From assembly GCF_964340395.1 (NCBI RefSeq), contig NC_135568.1, positions 17,975,276 to 18,039,275 of the forward strand: a stretch of 64,000 nucleotides of DNA. Reading direction: 5' to 3'. Below the pieces are notes generated by a model. That model was not told where the DNA came from and searched no databases. It worked only from the letters and a program-made list of their open reading frames with translations. Every line of letters starts with the position of its first letter. The stretch's first letter is position 1. Positions 1 to 10,740 of this stretch are shown in pieces. The stretch comes from Glandiceps talaboti. Taxonomy: Eukaryota > Hemichordata > Enteropneusta > Spengelidae. The position numbers were made by a program, and so were the translations under genes.

Positions 1-458
1 AAGTATTCATTGCCGAGTGATTCATCTTTTACGTATGCCCATGCGTAACAGTCAGGATTTGATAAACATAAAAGACAACACATCTCAGAACTGGCAACTA
101 TGTTTTGTGTTCCATCATTTATGTCAAAACCCCTCCTATCGGTGTTAATATCCATTGGACAAGCTGTGTAATAAAGTAAATAGTATGAGATCAGTTTCAA
201 TATTTGCTCTCGGCCTTCAACTATGGGGCATCTTGAAACAAGAGGACCGCCACTAGTTTGCCTATGTACATAGATGTTTACAATTCTCTACCAAGTTTGT
301 AATTTGTCATTAAGAGGTAAATGTTATTGCCCAAATGATGATGTGTGGTTAGTTATCATGATCGACAAAACAATTTCATTTCTGCAAACGCCAACACTTG
401 TTTCGCAACTGTGGAAAGTTTTATTAAGTAGATAAATGTGTGTGTGTCTCGCTCTCTT

Positions 459-505
<47 letters not shown>

Positions 506-1235
506 TACATGTACTATGTATATATTAAGTCAGATACGATTTCCGTCCGTACTAGTAGCAACAATATTAATTTATGCTATTTTGTACTCAACCATTTTCG
601 TAAGCCTGATATGATTTCCGATAATACATTGAGAAATAATACTGTCAATTAAGCTATTATATCCTTTGATTACTATTAAAGATAAACGACATTGGTTTAT
701 TTATAGACAAGGAAAGAAGAGTCTGATCATTTATTACTAGACAAGGAAGATAGACTCTGATGATTTAATTTAACATTATATTTGTTATTTTGGCTGTTCC
801 TCTACTTGGCAAAAACCAACAAATAACGTTTAATGAGGTAGTGCGTTGTTTGTGTTGAAAATACACAATATCATAACAATAATATCGCATTTAATAACTA
901 AACATTGCTATGTAGATTCAAAGTTTTTAGTACATACCTGGCTGTATTGGATCACATTTCGTTTGAATATTCTCTTGAGTACAGTGTTCCTCGTAGGTAA
1001 ACTTAGACTGTGAATAATAGATGAAGAATAGAAATTATCACCAAATTGTCTTTTCATTTCAAGTATATATTAATAAAGTAACAACGCATCTGGCTACCGG
1101 CGGTAGCATTTTATCCCCAATTGCCTTTGTTATTAGTATCTAAATGTTACTGTGTCTTCCTTAGTTTACATGTAAGTCCTTGTGATTACTCCCTTCTAGT
1201 AAGCTTTTCTCTGTTGTTAGTGAGAGAGAGAGAGA

Positions 1236-1317
<82 letters not shown>

Positions 1318-2014
1318 GTGTATGTGTGTGGTTACATTACCTTGTCCTATATTATCAATAAAAGTCGTCCGACAGTGGTAGATAAACATTTTGAGAGGGA
1401 GACTTCATTTTGCGAAAGAAAATTTTAAAACTGTATCAAAGGTTTCTAGAAAGACTATCACCAAACGAGTATAACGTGTACATACAATGTATGAATGTAT
1501 TGTTAATATTCTTTAATACTAAAGGGTGGCTTTATGACCTTGTCGTCAGGATATGGTGTGACATGTTTGATACAATGGAATAGATATGACATAGAAATAA
1601 AACGGGCAACAAAGAAATGTAATCTTTTTCTTACCACACTTTGGTGTTCATGTAAATTTTTACAAAATCTAAAATAAGACACTCTTACATCATCAACTAC
1701 ATCATCCGGAAAGGTATACAATGTCCCATTGTTGAGTTCATATACGCTGTTTCGTTTGTAGTAGTAGATTGGCACCCAGTTGAAAGGTCACACTGTCTTC
1801 TACATTCAGCAACACACCATATTGGAAATGACTCCATAGTGTGTCCATCTAGTCGGTGATTTCTCAGTCTGAGATAGTTAACTGTTGATTGGTTTTCATG
1901 ATGGCTACCACATGTAGAACACAGTATCACTACTTGGTAGTTTAACACCATAATAATACAGTAACTGATTGCAGCGACTTTTGCCATCGAATTCATGCCT
2001 GGTGTGATCGACAT
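1..2014 (-). CDS. 5' part of secreted PAN/apple-like domain gene (runs off left edge, frameshifted)
   Basis: Three exons can be read on the minus strand: 2014-1689 (start ATG at 2014, 1996 or 1987), 1007-938, and 163 to beyond position 1. The borders are GTAAGA after 1689, CACAG before 1007, GTATGT after 938 and ACACAG before 163, and the phases (0, then 1) agree. Exon 1 encodes a hydrophobic leader beginning MAKVAAISYC, then a Cys-rich segment (RNHRLDGHT, CVAECRRQC, GCQS) and, in another frame, YELNNGTLYTFPDDVV. That order is typical of invertebrate extracellular PAN-like domains that end in a C/YELNN motif. Exon 3 carries a second Cys-rich module (EMCCLLCLSNPDC, then AWAYV) of apple-like spacing. 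The product should be secreted or membrane-anchored. The reading frame breaks near 1,758-1,772, so this is a pseudogene, an allele or a sequencing error. The 3' end and full function are not visible. Confidence 0.6.
463..503. repeat. (TGTA)n microsatellite
   Basis: About ten tandem TGTA units lie in the region downstream of exon 2 of the minus-strand PAN-like gene. Nothing else is visible nearby. Confidence 0.95.
1220..1312. repeat. (GA)n microsatellite
   Basis: A nearly pure GA dinucleotide run with one GT interruption lies in the first intron of the minus-strand PAN-like gene. The apparent Arg-Glu or Ser-Leu reading frames across it are artefacts. Confidence 0.97.
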
Positions 2015-2482
2015 AAATCAACAGTATACACCCATTCAAATATTATGGCGACAGAGACATATTTTACTCGACCCCAGTATCGGAAAATTGACGTCACTAA
2101 TTCGGCCACCGACTTGCCAATGAAAATCTCCCAAGAGAAGTATTAATATGATCGGGATAATCACGTAAAATTGCCGCCAAGTCATGAATAGACCGTCTGG
2201 TATGAATATGAGCTGAACAGAGATATGATTGTATGCTTAGAATTCTAAGTGTATGATTAAAACATCATTAATACAAATACAGAACACATGGGAAACACAC
2301 TAAGAAAATGTTCAATGACCCACAATGCATTGGCAGTCGACCTGCATTAATATACACAATAGGGCGATGATATGTTATTGAGTGTTTTTGATATTATGTT
2401 AATTGAAGCCTTTTTAGGTTACAGATGTATTTATACAGCTTAATGATGACATCGCAAATATACGTTGACTAGATACAATCTA

Positions 2483-2887
2483 AGTCTGTCTCAAGCTGTG
2501 CTAAAACTAACTACTAAGCAGCAAGTTTCTCTATTGCTCACAGTTTAATATTTCACTCCTTGATGTTTAATTAGTGTACATTTCACCAGTGGGGTTTTAA
2601 GTTTATTATACCAGATTAGATATCAACACTGTGTGATATCTAATCCTGTATAATAAACAAAGTTACAATGTTTTATTTTTGTCTAGTTGTTAATTTAACA
2701 TGAAATGTTGGAGTTGTTTGTTTACCATCTGAGTGAAGTGAGTGAGTGTACGTGTGTCATATTATCATATCTGTAGAGTGACAAGCTAGCTTTGTTTACA
2801 ATTAAACATCAGGGAATGAAAGATTACACTGTGATCAATAGAGAAATGTGCTGAAAGTAGTTGGTTTTAGCACAGCTTGAGACAGAA
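2483..2887. mobile_element. Fold-back MITE with about 100-bp terminal inverted repeats
   Basis: The left end (gtctgtctcaagctgtgc) is the reverse complement of the right end (gcacagcttgagacaga). The match continues inward for roughly 100 bp through the tctctattg, cacagt and gatgtttaatt blocks. The interior has no open reading frame and holds a second hairpin at about 2,598-2,659. The length of about 405 bp and lack of coding capacity fit a non-autonomous DNA transposon. A clear target-site duplication could not be picked out, so the superfamily is unassigned. Confidence 0.75.
2598..2659. repeat. Strong hairpin inside the MITE
   Basis: The left arm gtttattatacc agattagatatca and the right arm tgatatctaat cctgtataataaac are near-perfect reverse complements around a loop of about 8 nt. 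The hairpin sits slightly left of the centre of the surrounding MITE. Confidence 0.75.
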
Positions 2888-3470
2888 TCACTGGTAGGTG
2901 ACGTGATATATCGAATAGCTAGGGGTTTTGTATATTTCTTTTACATATTGGAACTATAAATTGATTCAAATTACTTGTCAAATTAACCTTCACATATTGT
3001 TCTTGTACATTAGGTTTTATTGATAATGTTAACTAATTAATCACTGTCGTCACAAACAAAGTGTAGCAACGTGAGATGTTGCGCTGCAGTATTAGAGAAA
3101 CAATGTTGGTAAGATTTCTGTCTCGTCAGACGAGCAAATGTAACTATGTTAGTAAGAGTTTAATCCAGACAGGTAAAGTTTTGTTTCAGGTTTCGTGATT
3201 TTTGTTATATTTTGTTTGCTGTTTAATTTGATCGTTTGTATGCGTAACGAATATGTCAGTATAAGCCATGCGTTTTTCAAGTTCTTTGTAATGTTTTAAT
3301 CTTTAATTAGGAGTTGATATCATAAAATGAGTGTGTGTAGTATGCCAGGCATATTGATCTTATTACAACAAATGTCGATCAACTGTAGAATATAAAGGCA
3401 TTTTATCTTATTAAAATGGCCATATGGATGACAAAAAGATAATCTTTTTGTTATTAAGGGGGAGGTTATG

Positions 3471-3524
<54 letters not shown>

Positions 3525-4611
3525 TGTCTGCGAACACGGTATCTCAAAACTACTGCGTCTATACCAATGAAACATGTTACACATCTTAAATATTGTAATA
3601 AATAGAACTGAGTAGATTTTTGAAAACATCTAATGAACGTTTATTTAACATTTGCATATATGCGGATAATGAGAAGCATTTTACATATTTAATTCTTTTA
3701 TGAAAATTGTTGAGTTGCAAACAATGACTTGGTGTATGTTATTTCACATTGTTCTCTATTAAGTAGAAAATGGAGGAGAGTCGTTTTATGAATACAGAAT
3801 TCACAATGAATACCAATTTGTGATTTTGGCGGACAACGACAATTCAAGAGTATGTTTCTGCTTTCATATGTTTAACGTAATATCATGTGTATTTGATTTT
3901 GAAGTGTAGCAAAAGTTAGCTTTTTAAAAATAATATTGGTAGATACAATCATTTCATCAAAACCGGAGATATGTACTATTACTATAAGGAAATAAAATTA
4001 TGTTTCTTTAAATATACAAATTTTCCTTCTTTGTCAATGGCTCAAGTTGTAACACCCAAAATACAACACATTTATTAGTAGATGCAAGCATGTAGGAGTA
4101 CAATTGTTCCCTTACTTGTACATCGAGAAATCACACAGAAGCATATTTACGTATTACATCATTTAAGTAGTGATGAATGTAAACACTATCTCTTGTCCAG
4201 TTCATATCTTTGAACATACAACAATGTAGAATAAACAGTATTGCACCGACCCCTGCCTATGAGCTGCATGACATATCGTGTGATGAATCCTGTTTTAGTC
4301 GGAAATGATATCAACTATTTTAACGTACATTTTACTGTTCATCATTTCGTCTTTCAAACATGTCTATTTCTGCATTCATTTCAATTGAAAACCTGAAAGT
4401 AACATCATGGGATGTTCAAAGATGAGATACGAAAATAATTTGTAAACAAATATGATTTTCTTTAATTAATATGACTACGACTGGTCTACATTGAAGTTAG
4501 TAGTGTTATTACAATCACTGGTTTAAATTATTGTCTTCATATAGAATCTGTCCATGAATGTTCTCAATCATCCAGGTACGAAGTTAATAACGTGGTAACA
4601 GGACAACTGCC
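2888..4611. other. Non-coding stretch with one GT microsatellite
   Basis: Apart from a (GT)n run at about 3,474-3,522, I see no exon with usable splice borders, no RNA gene and no recognisable element end here. The open frames over the GT run are repeat artefacts. Confidence 0.6.
3474..3522. repeat. (GT)n microsatellite
   Basis: An uninterrupted GT dinucleotide run of about 24 units. Confidence 0.97.
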
Positions 4612-5075
4612 CCCGACACACTTTGAAAGTTCAATACAATTTCCATATTTGTTATTGGTGAAAGAACACTTGTGGTTGCCGTAACGCGTTTTGAAGCTGT
4701 TTTCTGTTGAGCTAATGTAGGATTTGGTATATCTGTTGTTTATTTTGACCTGGGCGCTGTAGACGTTGATTTATCATAACAGTTGCATGTCCCTATGGGA
4801 GCTTCGTTTCCGCGTTTAAGAATCATATATTATTGAGAGCTTTGATGATGGAAGCCATGTTATTCATACAACTGTAGCTCACTTTCAGATTCCCCTTGTT
4901 GAACATTTTATGTAACTTGTGCTCCTTAGGGAAGTGACGCCCAAGAAGTTGGAGGAAAATTCTCCCGACATTATTGCTTACGTTTTGACTGTATGGGGGA
5001 TTAAACCAGATGACATTACGTTTCCTATTTCTCCGTCTCTTGATGGTGTCAATTCTATCTGTGTAAGCAAGGTTG
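4612..5075 (-). mobile_element. Penelope-like element fragment A
   Basis: This minus-strand fragment is a close copy of part of the PLE at 5,405-6,240. It encodes the linker between reverse transcriptase and endonuclease (NPPYSQNVSNN, LGRHFPKEHKLHK, SYSCMNNMASI) and the start of the Cys-rich zinc-finger-like stretch. Relative to its neighbour it carries an internal deletion near 4,762 that removes the CPLDGKC segment and the start of the GIY-YIG core. It is non-functional. Confidence 0.85.
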
Positions 5076-5235
5076 TCAGTGGAAAAATACGGCATCTGTG
5101 ATTGATTGGTTTACCAAATTACCAGACAAACCCAATTGTACTTTCATCATCTTTGACATCCGTCGTTAAATTTTAACCATCTATTACAGAAAATATCTCA
5201 CGCAATGCATTAAGCTTCGCGAAACAACACGTTGA

Positions 5236-5382
<147 letters not shown>

Positions 5383-5404
5383 AAATACACAAGTTATGGT
5401 ACGG

Positions 5405-5450
5405 AGCCGTTACTCAGAGTTTCACGCTTGAATGCGATCTTCGGACGACT
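5405..5450 (-). ncRNA. Degenerate hammerhead ribozyme of PLE B
   Basis: On the minus strand the order is AGTCGT, CCGAAGA, a CGC/GCG stem, GAAA, CTCTGAGTA and ACGGCT. The outer strands pair (with one G-U) to make stem I. The second core strand GAAA and the short stem III are intact, but the first core strand CTGATGA has become CCGAAGA. The fold is kept while the catalytic core is damaged, so it is probably inactive. Confidence 0.55.
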
Positions 5451-6240
5451 AAATTTTAACGGAAATTCAAGTGATGGAATTCGAACTCGCAGAAGAACTG
5501 GTACCAGGATGTGATGCGCGTTGAGGTTTGACATGGTGGAATGAAAGAATGTATTTGTTTTCATGGCGGCACTTTGAAATCAGTTCTGATCGTTTATTAA
5601 GGAGTCCCAATTTATTTGCACTGATGATGAACATCTTCTCTGTAAGACACAGGTTGCACCTTTTTGTTGCATTAGAGTAGGCGGCTGCATGGGCAATGAT
5701 AGCCCAGTTGATGGAATACTGGTGGCCCGACTCCTTTATTTTCCAGACACACTTTGAAAGTTCAGTACAATTTCCATATTTGTTATTGGCGAAAGAACAC
5801 TTGTGGTTGCCGTAACGCGTTTTGAAGCTGTTTTCTGTTGAGCCAATGTAGGATTTAGTATCTCTGTTGTTTATTTTGACCTGGGCTCTGTAGACGATAT
5901 TATGTGATCGGCATTTCCCATCAAGCGGGCAAGTTGATTTATCACGACAGTTGCATGTCCCTATGGGAGCTTCATTTCCGCGTTTAAGGATCATAGTATT
6001 GTGAGCTTTGATGATGGAAGCCATGTTATTCATACAACTGTAGCTCATTTTCACATTCCCCTTGTTGAAAATTTTATGTAACTTGTGCTCCTTAGGGAAG
6101 TGACGGCCAAGAAGTTGGAGGAAAATTCTTCCGATGTTATTGCTTACGTTTTGACTGTATGGGGGATTAAACCAGATGACATTACGTTTCCTATTTCTCC
6201 GTCTCTTGATGGTGTCAATTCTATCTGTGTAAGCAATAAT
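5405..6240 (-). mobile_element. Penelope-like element B, C-terminal linker and GIY-YIG endonuclease
   Basis: A minus-strand frame, open from about 6,240 to 5,467, encodes the C-terminal part of a PLE polyprotein. In order it shows a basic linker (KRRRNRKR), NPPYSQNV, a Cys-rich zinc-finger-like motif (CNCRDKSTCPLDGKC), and a GIY-YIG nuclease core (IVYRAQV, SYIGSTENSFKTRYGNHK, CTELSKCVWKIK). It ends with the conserved CNLCLTEK and LNKRSELISKCRHENK blocks. GIY-YIG PLEs use this nuclease to nick target DNA for reverse transcription. The reverse-transcriptase half is missing, so the copy is 5'-truncated; it ends upstream at a short (TA)n run and lies head-to-head with element C. A degraded hammerhead motif follows at 5,405-5,450. 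Confidence 0.9.
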
Positions 6241-6257
6241 AATAATAATAATAGTTA

Positions 6258-6276
6258 TATATATATATATATATAA
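6258..6276. repeat. Short (TA)n at the PLE B/C junction
   Basis: A short TA run separates the 5'-truncated PLE B (minus) from the inverted tail that begins PLE C (plus). Confidence 0.9.
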
Positions 6277-7886
6277 CTCGGTGAGTATCAAACTGCTAAG
6301 ACAGTGCTCTATACCGCAGTGGCAGAGCGTAATCCCTCAAATTTGCCGGCCAATACACCACCATATCAGATGAAGACAAACAAATTATCATGCACGCGCG
6401 GAAATCTCTCCTCTTCGATAAAACCAAACCATGGGTAAAAAAAATAGTAATGGATCATTTGACGTCACAATGGGAAGCAACGACGGGGCCGAAATATGCG
6501 AACTGGTCGGAATATTCATACTACACAAATTAGCCAAAAAATACGGTAAAGAAAACATAGGTCTCTATAGGGACGACGGACTCGCCGCCTTCAAGAACAT
6601 CACCGGAAGTAAATCAGAAAGTATCAGAAAAGACATAACTAAAACCTTCAAAGCCAACCGTCAACTTTCTAGACATAACGCTCAACCTCAACAACGGTAA
6701 ATATTACCCTTACAGAAAACCCAACGACAACCCCATGTACATACACACGCAGTCTAACCACCCACCCAGCATCATCAAGAACATATCGTCAGCCATCGGC
6801 CGTAGAATTTCCGACATATCATCCGACGAACACATCTTCAACCAGGCAGCCCCACTGTACCAAAATGCACTAAACACCAGCGGCCACAAAGAGAACATCA
6901 CGTACACCAGCACCCCGACGCAGAAAAACAAGAAAAACAGAAATAGAAACACCATCTGGTTTAACCCACCATACAGCAAAAACGTAGCCACCAATGTAGG
7001 CAAACGATTCCTCAACCTAATCGCAAAACATTTCCCAGCAGACTCTAAGTTACACAAAATATTCAACAGAAACAATGTCAAAGTCAGTTATAGCTGCATG
7101 CCAAACATGGCTACCATAATCAAAGCGCATAACGCCACCATCTCCAACAGCGAAACTAAACCCACTCAAAAACCTTGTAATTGCAGACAGAAAGACTCCT
7201 GCCCTCTGAACGGCGAATGCCAAACGGATTTCATCGTATACCAAGCCACCGTCCACGGAAAACAAACAGAGGTATATATCGGTCTAACAGAGAACAACTT
7301 CAAACAGAGATACGCCAACCACAAACAGTCATTCAAACATGAAAAACACGAAAACAGCACAGAACTATCAAAACACATTTGGAAACTGAAAAGAAACAAT
7401 GAGCCTTTTTCCGTATCCTGGTCCATCAGCAAGAAAGCCCAAGCATACACCAATAAAACAAAACGATGCAACCTGTGTTTAACCGAAAAACTAACTATTA
7501 TTAAAGCAGACAAAAGCTCCACACTAAACAAAAGAACTGAGTTGATATCCAAATGCCGACACGAGAATAAGTTTTATTTGTCCAACTTCAATAGAGCATC
7601 TATCACCTAAACTAAACCCGTTAACTAACGGAACATCAAAGCCCAACATGTAACAACCCGCCAACACTTACTTGTCCGCACCCAATAACTCACACAATAA
7701 CAACCAACACCTCCACACATACAACACCTACCCACCGACACAGACAATAGTGATGGTATTTCTATTGTCTACACTCTATATATACAGCACACCCAGAGAG
7801 TAAGCCTCAGAGTTGTCTGATGATCGCGCCATGCGTGAAACTCCGAGTTACAACCAAGAAAGAGTTCCAGTACTACCAAAACTATA
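6277..7886 (+). mobile_element. Penelope-like element C (5'-truncated reverse transcriptase, GIY-YIG, ribozyme)
   Basis: A plus-strand PLE of a family distinct from element B. It opens with an inverted copy of a PLE terminal tail (6,277-6,334). About 6,350-6,700 encodes the late reverse-transcriptase motifs ([14 protein letters not shown], then [10 protein letters not shown] and the catalytic YRDDGLA). From 6,735 to 7,607 it encodes YRKPN-type sequence, the NPPYSKNV linker, Cys-rich CNCRQKDSCPLNGEC and the GIY-YIG core (IVYQATV, VYIGLTENNFKQRYANHK), ending with a stop at 7,608-7,610. The frame is broken in an A8 run near 6,437 and again near 6,690-6,735. A hammerhead motif and a tail ending in (TA)n follow. 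The copy is inactive but its endonuclease part is well kept. Confidence 0.9.
7812..7854 (+). ncRNA. Hammerhead ribozyme (PLE C 3' end)
   Basis: GTTGT, CTGATGA (7,817-7,823), a CGC/GCG stem II with a 5-nt loop, GAAA (7,837-7,840), a tiny 3-bp stem III (ACT...AGT), and ACAAC. GTTGT and ACAAC pair perfectly to close stem I. Both core strands are intact. Minimal stem-III hammerheads are known from PLE terminal repeats and are thought to process element RNA. Cleavage is predicted just before ACAAC. Confidence 0.75.
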
Positions 7887-7893
7887 TATATAT

Positions 7894-8045
7894 TGTAGGC
7901 ACGAAGATGACGACTTTCTTTCCCAATATACTCCCGAATGTCTATACAAATTGTTGGCGTGACAAGGACACAACATAATAATACCTTTACATGCATTTTG
8001 AAGGAATATTTCATAAGTGTGTCAGGATGAGGTTGTACGCCTTTA
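7894..8045 (-). pseudogene. Inverted copy of the lipase signal-peptide exon (left arm, part 1)
   Basis: On the minus strand this encodes nearly the same leader as the real exon at 11,668-11,806 (KVLLCCVLV...PTICI, then [15 protein letters not shown]). The copy stops where the real exon approaches its splice donor and is replaced by a (TA)n joined to the PLE C tail. It lacks a donor and the rest of the gene, so it is a non-functional exon duplicate. Confidence 0.8.
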
Positions 8046-10302
8046 GGGAGCCGTCATTATTTATGGCCGGGGGGGGGGGGTCGGAGGAATTGTTCTGTAA
8101 AATATGGAAATTCGAGTGCCCCGCTGCCCCCCCCTCAATCTTCCTCAAAAAAATCAATGACCCCCCCCCTGACATCCGAAATTTGGATACCCCCCCCCCC
8201 ATGTCCCCATATCATTTACACATGAAGTATATATACACTTGTATATCATTGCATACCATTACCAGATAATGTGAATTTATCAAAGGTTCTAAATTTTAGT
8301 GATCTGAACTGATGAATTGATAAAAAATAAAAAAAGAGAGATCAAGGTCAAGATTCATACATATGTTAAAAGTAAGTCAAATTCAAATGACACTAAATCA
8401 CCTCATGAAGGTAATCATATTGTATACATGTGTGGTATATGAACTACAGGCATTCATCACTTGTACTATACATGTGGTGATAACAAGATATTGAGGAGAT
8501 GTGCACTTGGTTAGTTACTGCAAAATATGTATTGAGATATTGAGTTACTTACAAAATGGTGACATGGTGGCCATTAATTTTAAAGTGTCATGTGTACTTA
8601 TTGAAAGCATTCATTACATTACATTTATTGTATTGGCCACAGTCTTTTATTTATTTTTTCAGTGTGCAATAATCCAATTCACATTATTTCTTGCAATATG
8701 TCATACCAGGTCATAATAATATGCCGTCCATATGACAGGCCAATATTGTTACTGACTATAGGACTTATATATGTTTACAATGTTTCATATATTTATCACT
8801 TGTTATTTATAAAAGTTACATTTATGTATTTCTCATAATTTATATTCAGATGTTGTGTTCATATATAAAAGAAATATGGTAAAGAGGTATTTACAGAAGT
8901 TTAAAGTGAATGATTTAAAAAAAATGGAAAGCTGGGATGTATTGTTTTTACAGTACACTCAGGAGATTTCAAAAACAGACAGGGATTAACATTTTAGATA
9001 CACTATAGTATTTGAGCTGGCAATCTTGGTACAATTCAGTCAACTGCATATGTTTTGATGCAGTTAACTAGTTTCACCTAAACAGTGTAGACAAACGCTT
9101 GTTTGGCATAAGTGTGCTGTATTGCCTCATCCATTTTATCAAGGTATTTAAAAAGGCAAATCTTTCAGAAACTGATTCAATATCAACTGCTTCCCAGTAT
9201 GGTAACAGCTATAAACATATGGTTAAATTTCCTATAGCTGTCTCATGCCATTTCATGCCATTTCTCATTATTGTATCTTACACACGAGTTTCAGACATGT
9301 CTCCTTTTATTTTACTCCTTGTAAAACACTGACACTGTCTTGTGCTTTGTTTTTGAGCCTTATAACAATTTGAAACCATGTACCCTGTACATGTATACCA
9401 CAGTTACCATGGTCTTGTCATAATACTAATATTAGCAACTAGACTCTTATACACAGCAAACAAAGTTGTCTATCACTTGGTACTTAATTTAATCTGTCGG
9501 CTGTTAACCCTTTCATCAGTACTGAAAACTCTCCCGCCATTTTTAAGGCAAAATTTCTTGTTAGTCTGCAAGTTTTTTTTCCATATATCAACTTGATTTT
9601 AGATTGAGAAATATTACTTCCTGATGATGTAATATTACTACATTTACAAATCGATTATCCGTATTGTTTCATATTCTTCTCCAATACAAAAAGGGTTAAG
9701 GGATTCAGGGATTGCATTTTCTATATATTTAGACAATAATGCACACCCTGCCAGCCGATACTGGGCAAAAGCAACCTTTGCATGACATAATTGTGCGAGG
9801 CGACAGCGAAGTATATTATGGAGTGCAAAGTTTGCTTGAGTCCATTATGGATTGGAAGGGCGTGCATTATTGTTATTATTTTACAGTTTTGCCAATACCA
9901 GTGAATTTGCAGATGGTGAAAGGTAAAATTGAATTAAATTTACACAGGGTTTTGGTGCCGATGTATGTCATCTGCAATAATAGTGTACATTATCAGAAAT
10001 AATGTTGAGGGATGACGTCACAAAATTCACTGGAATATAATTTTCAATAACCAGAAATTTTGACAATTTGTGTATTTTCTGTACCATATTTTTCATTTAT
10101 CAGAAATTTTGACAATAAAATTGTATTTGGTGTTACAGTGTACTCACCATTTTCGTGTACAGAAGTTTTGTGAACAAATTTTTGAGTAGCCCCCCTACCT
10201 TTCTCTCATTTTTAAGTAGCCCCCCCCCCCCGGCCATCTCCAATAAGTGACCCCCCCTAAATTCCTCCGACCCCCCCCCGGCCATAAATAATGACGGCTC
10301 CC
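8046..10302. mobile_element. 2,257-bp non-autonomous DNA transposon, TTA target duplication
   Basis: The ends are about 42-bp inverted repeats starting GGGAGCCGTCATTATTTATG, with a G/C homopolymer tract and TCGGAGGAAT next to it. TTA lies directly outside both ends (8,043-8,045 and 10,303-10,305). The other arm of the surrounding inverted duplication (near 11,636-11,645) preserves the uninterrupted site with a single TTA, which confirms the insertion. A 3-bp TTA duplication and a GGG-starting end fit the PIF/Harbinger type. No transposase frame is visible, and the interior holds a copy of the palindromic element seen at 12,053. Confidence 0.85.
9736..10036. repeat. Palindromic repeat element, copy 1 (nested in the transposon)
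   Basis: Contains an imperfect inverted repeat (aataatgcacaccct ... gggcgtgcattatt) around a GC-rich centre, followed by a ccagtgaattt ... aaattcactgg inverted pair. The same arrangement recurs at 12,053-12,600. It lies inside the 2,257-bp transposon, so it was either carried by it or inserted into it. Confidence 0.7.
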
Positions 10303-10740
10303 TTAGAATAACAATGCAATGTACAAATTCTCCGTTTCGTTAGTTTGAACGCGGTGAAGTTCGAGCTTCTTGATGGCTGCTGAATGATCACGAGGTATAT
10401 AGTCGGCCTATATGTGAACCAGTAGATATGTGTCAACGCATACCTACGGGTGGAGATTTTTAGTTTCTACCTGGCCTTATGCCAAAATTCGTGACAAGGC
10501 ATATCACAGATAAGAAGCAATATCCCCTTTCTGTGTACACTAAATATCTAGAGCAGCACTCAATCATTATTCATCTCAATAAGAACAGACGTACTCAACA
10601 CATTTATAGGCAGCCTTTTCGTGAACTTCCGTACCTCCTAGCGCTAGCCCTCGTCTAATAACAATGTTTCTCGACAGCGCCGTAAACAGGCTAGAATACG
10701 AGGGCTAACGATATTCTATCTGGACAGCACCGTAAACAGA
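10303..10740 (-). repeat. Left arm (part 2) of the large inverted duplication
   Basis: Near-identical in reverse complement to 11,217-11,640, including the blocks gatcacgaggtatatagtc, gcatacctacgggtggag and gccctcgtctaataacaatg. It continues the arm begun at 7,894-8,045 and is separated from it only by the 2,257-bp transposon. It corresponds to sequence 5' of the lipase signal exon, so it may duplicate promoter or 5' UTR sequence. Confidence 0.9.

Noticed and set aside
7050-7552. Minus-strand open frames across PLE C
   Set aside because: Antisense shadows of the plus-strand GIY-YIG coding sequence, which has clear motifs.
8501-10002. Transposase in the 2,257-bp element
   Set aside because: Open frames are short, hydrophobic and AT-driven, with no catalytic pattern; the element is treated as non-autonomous.
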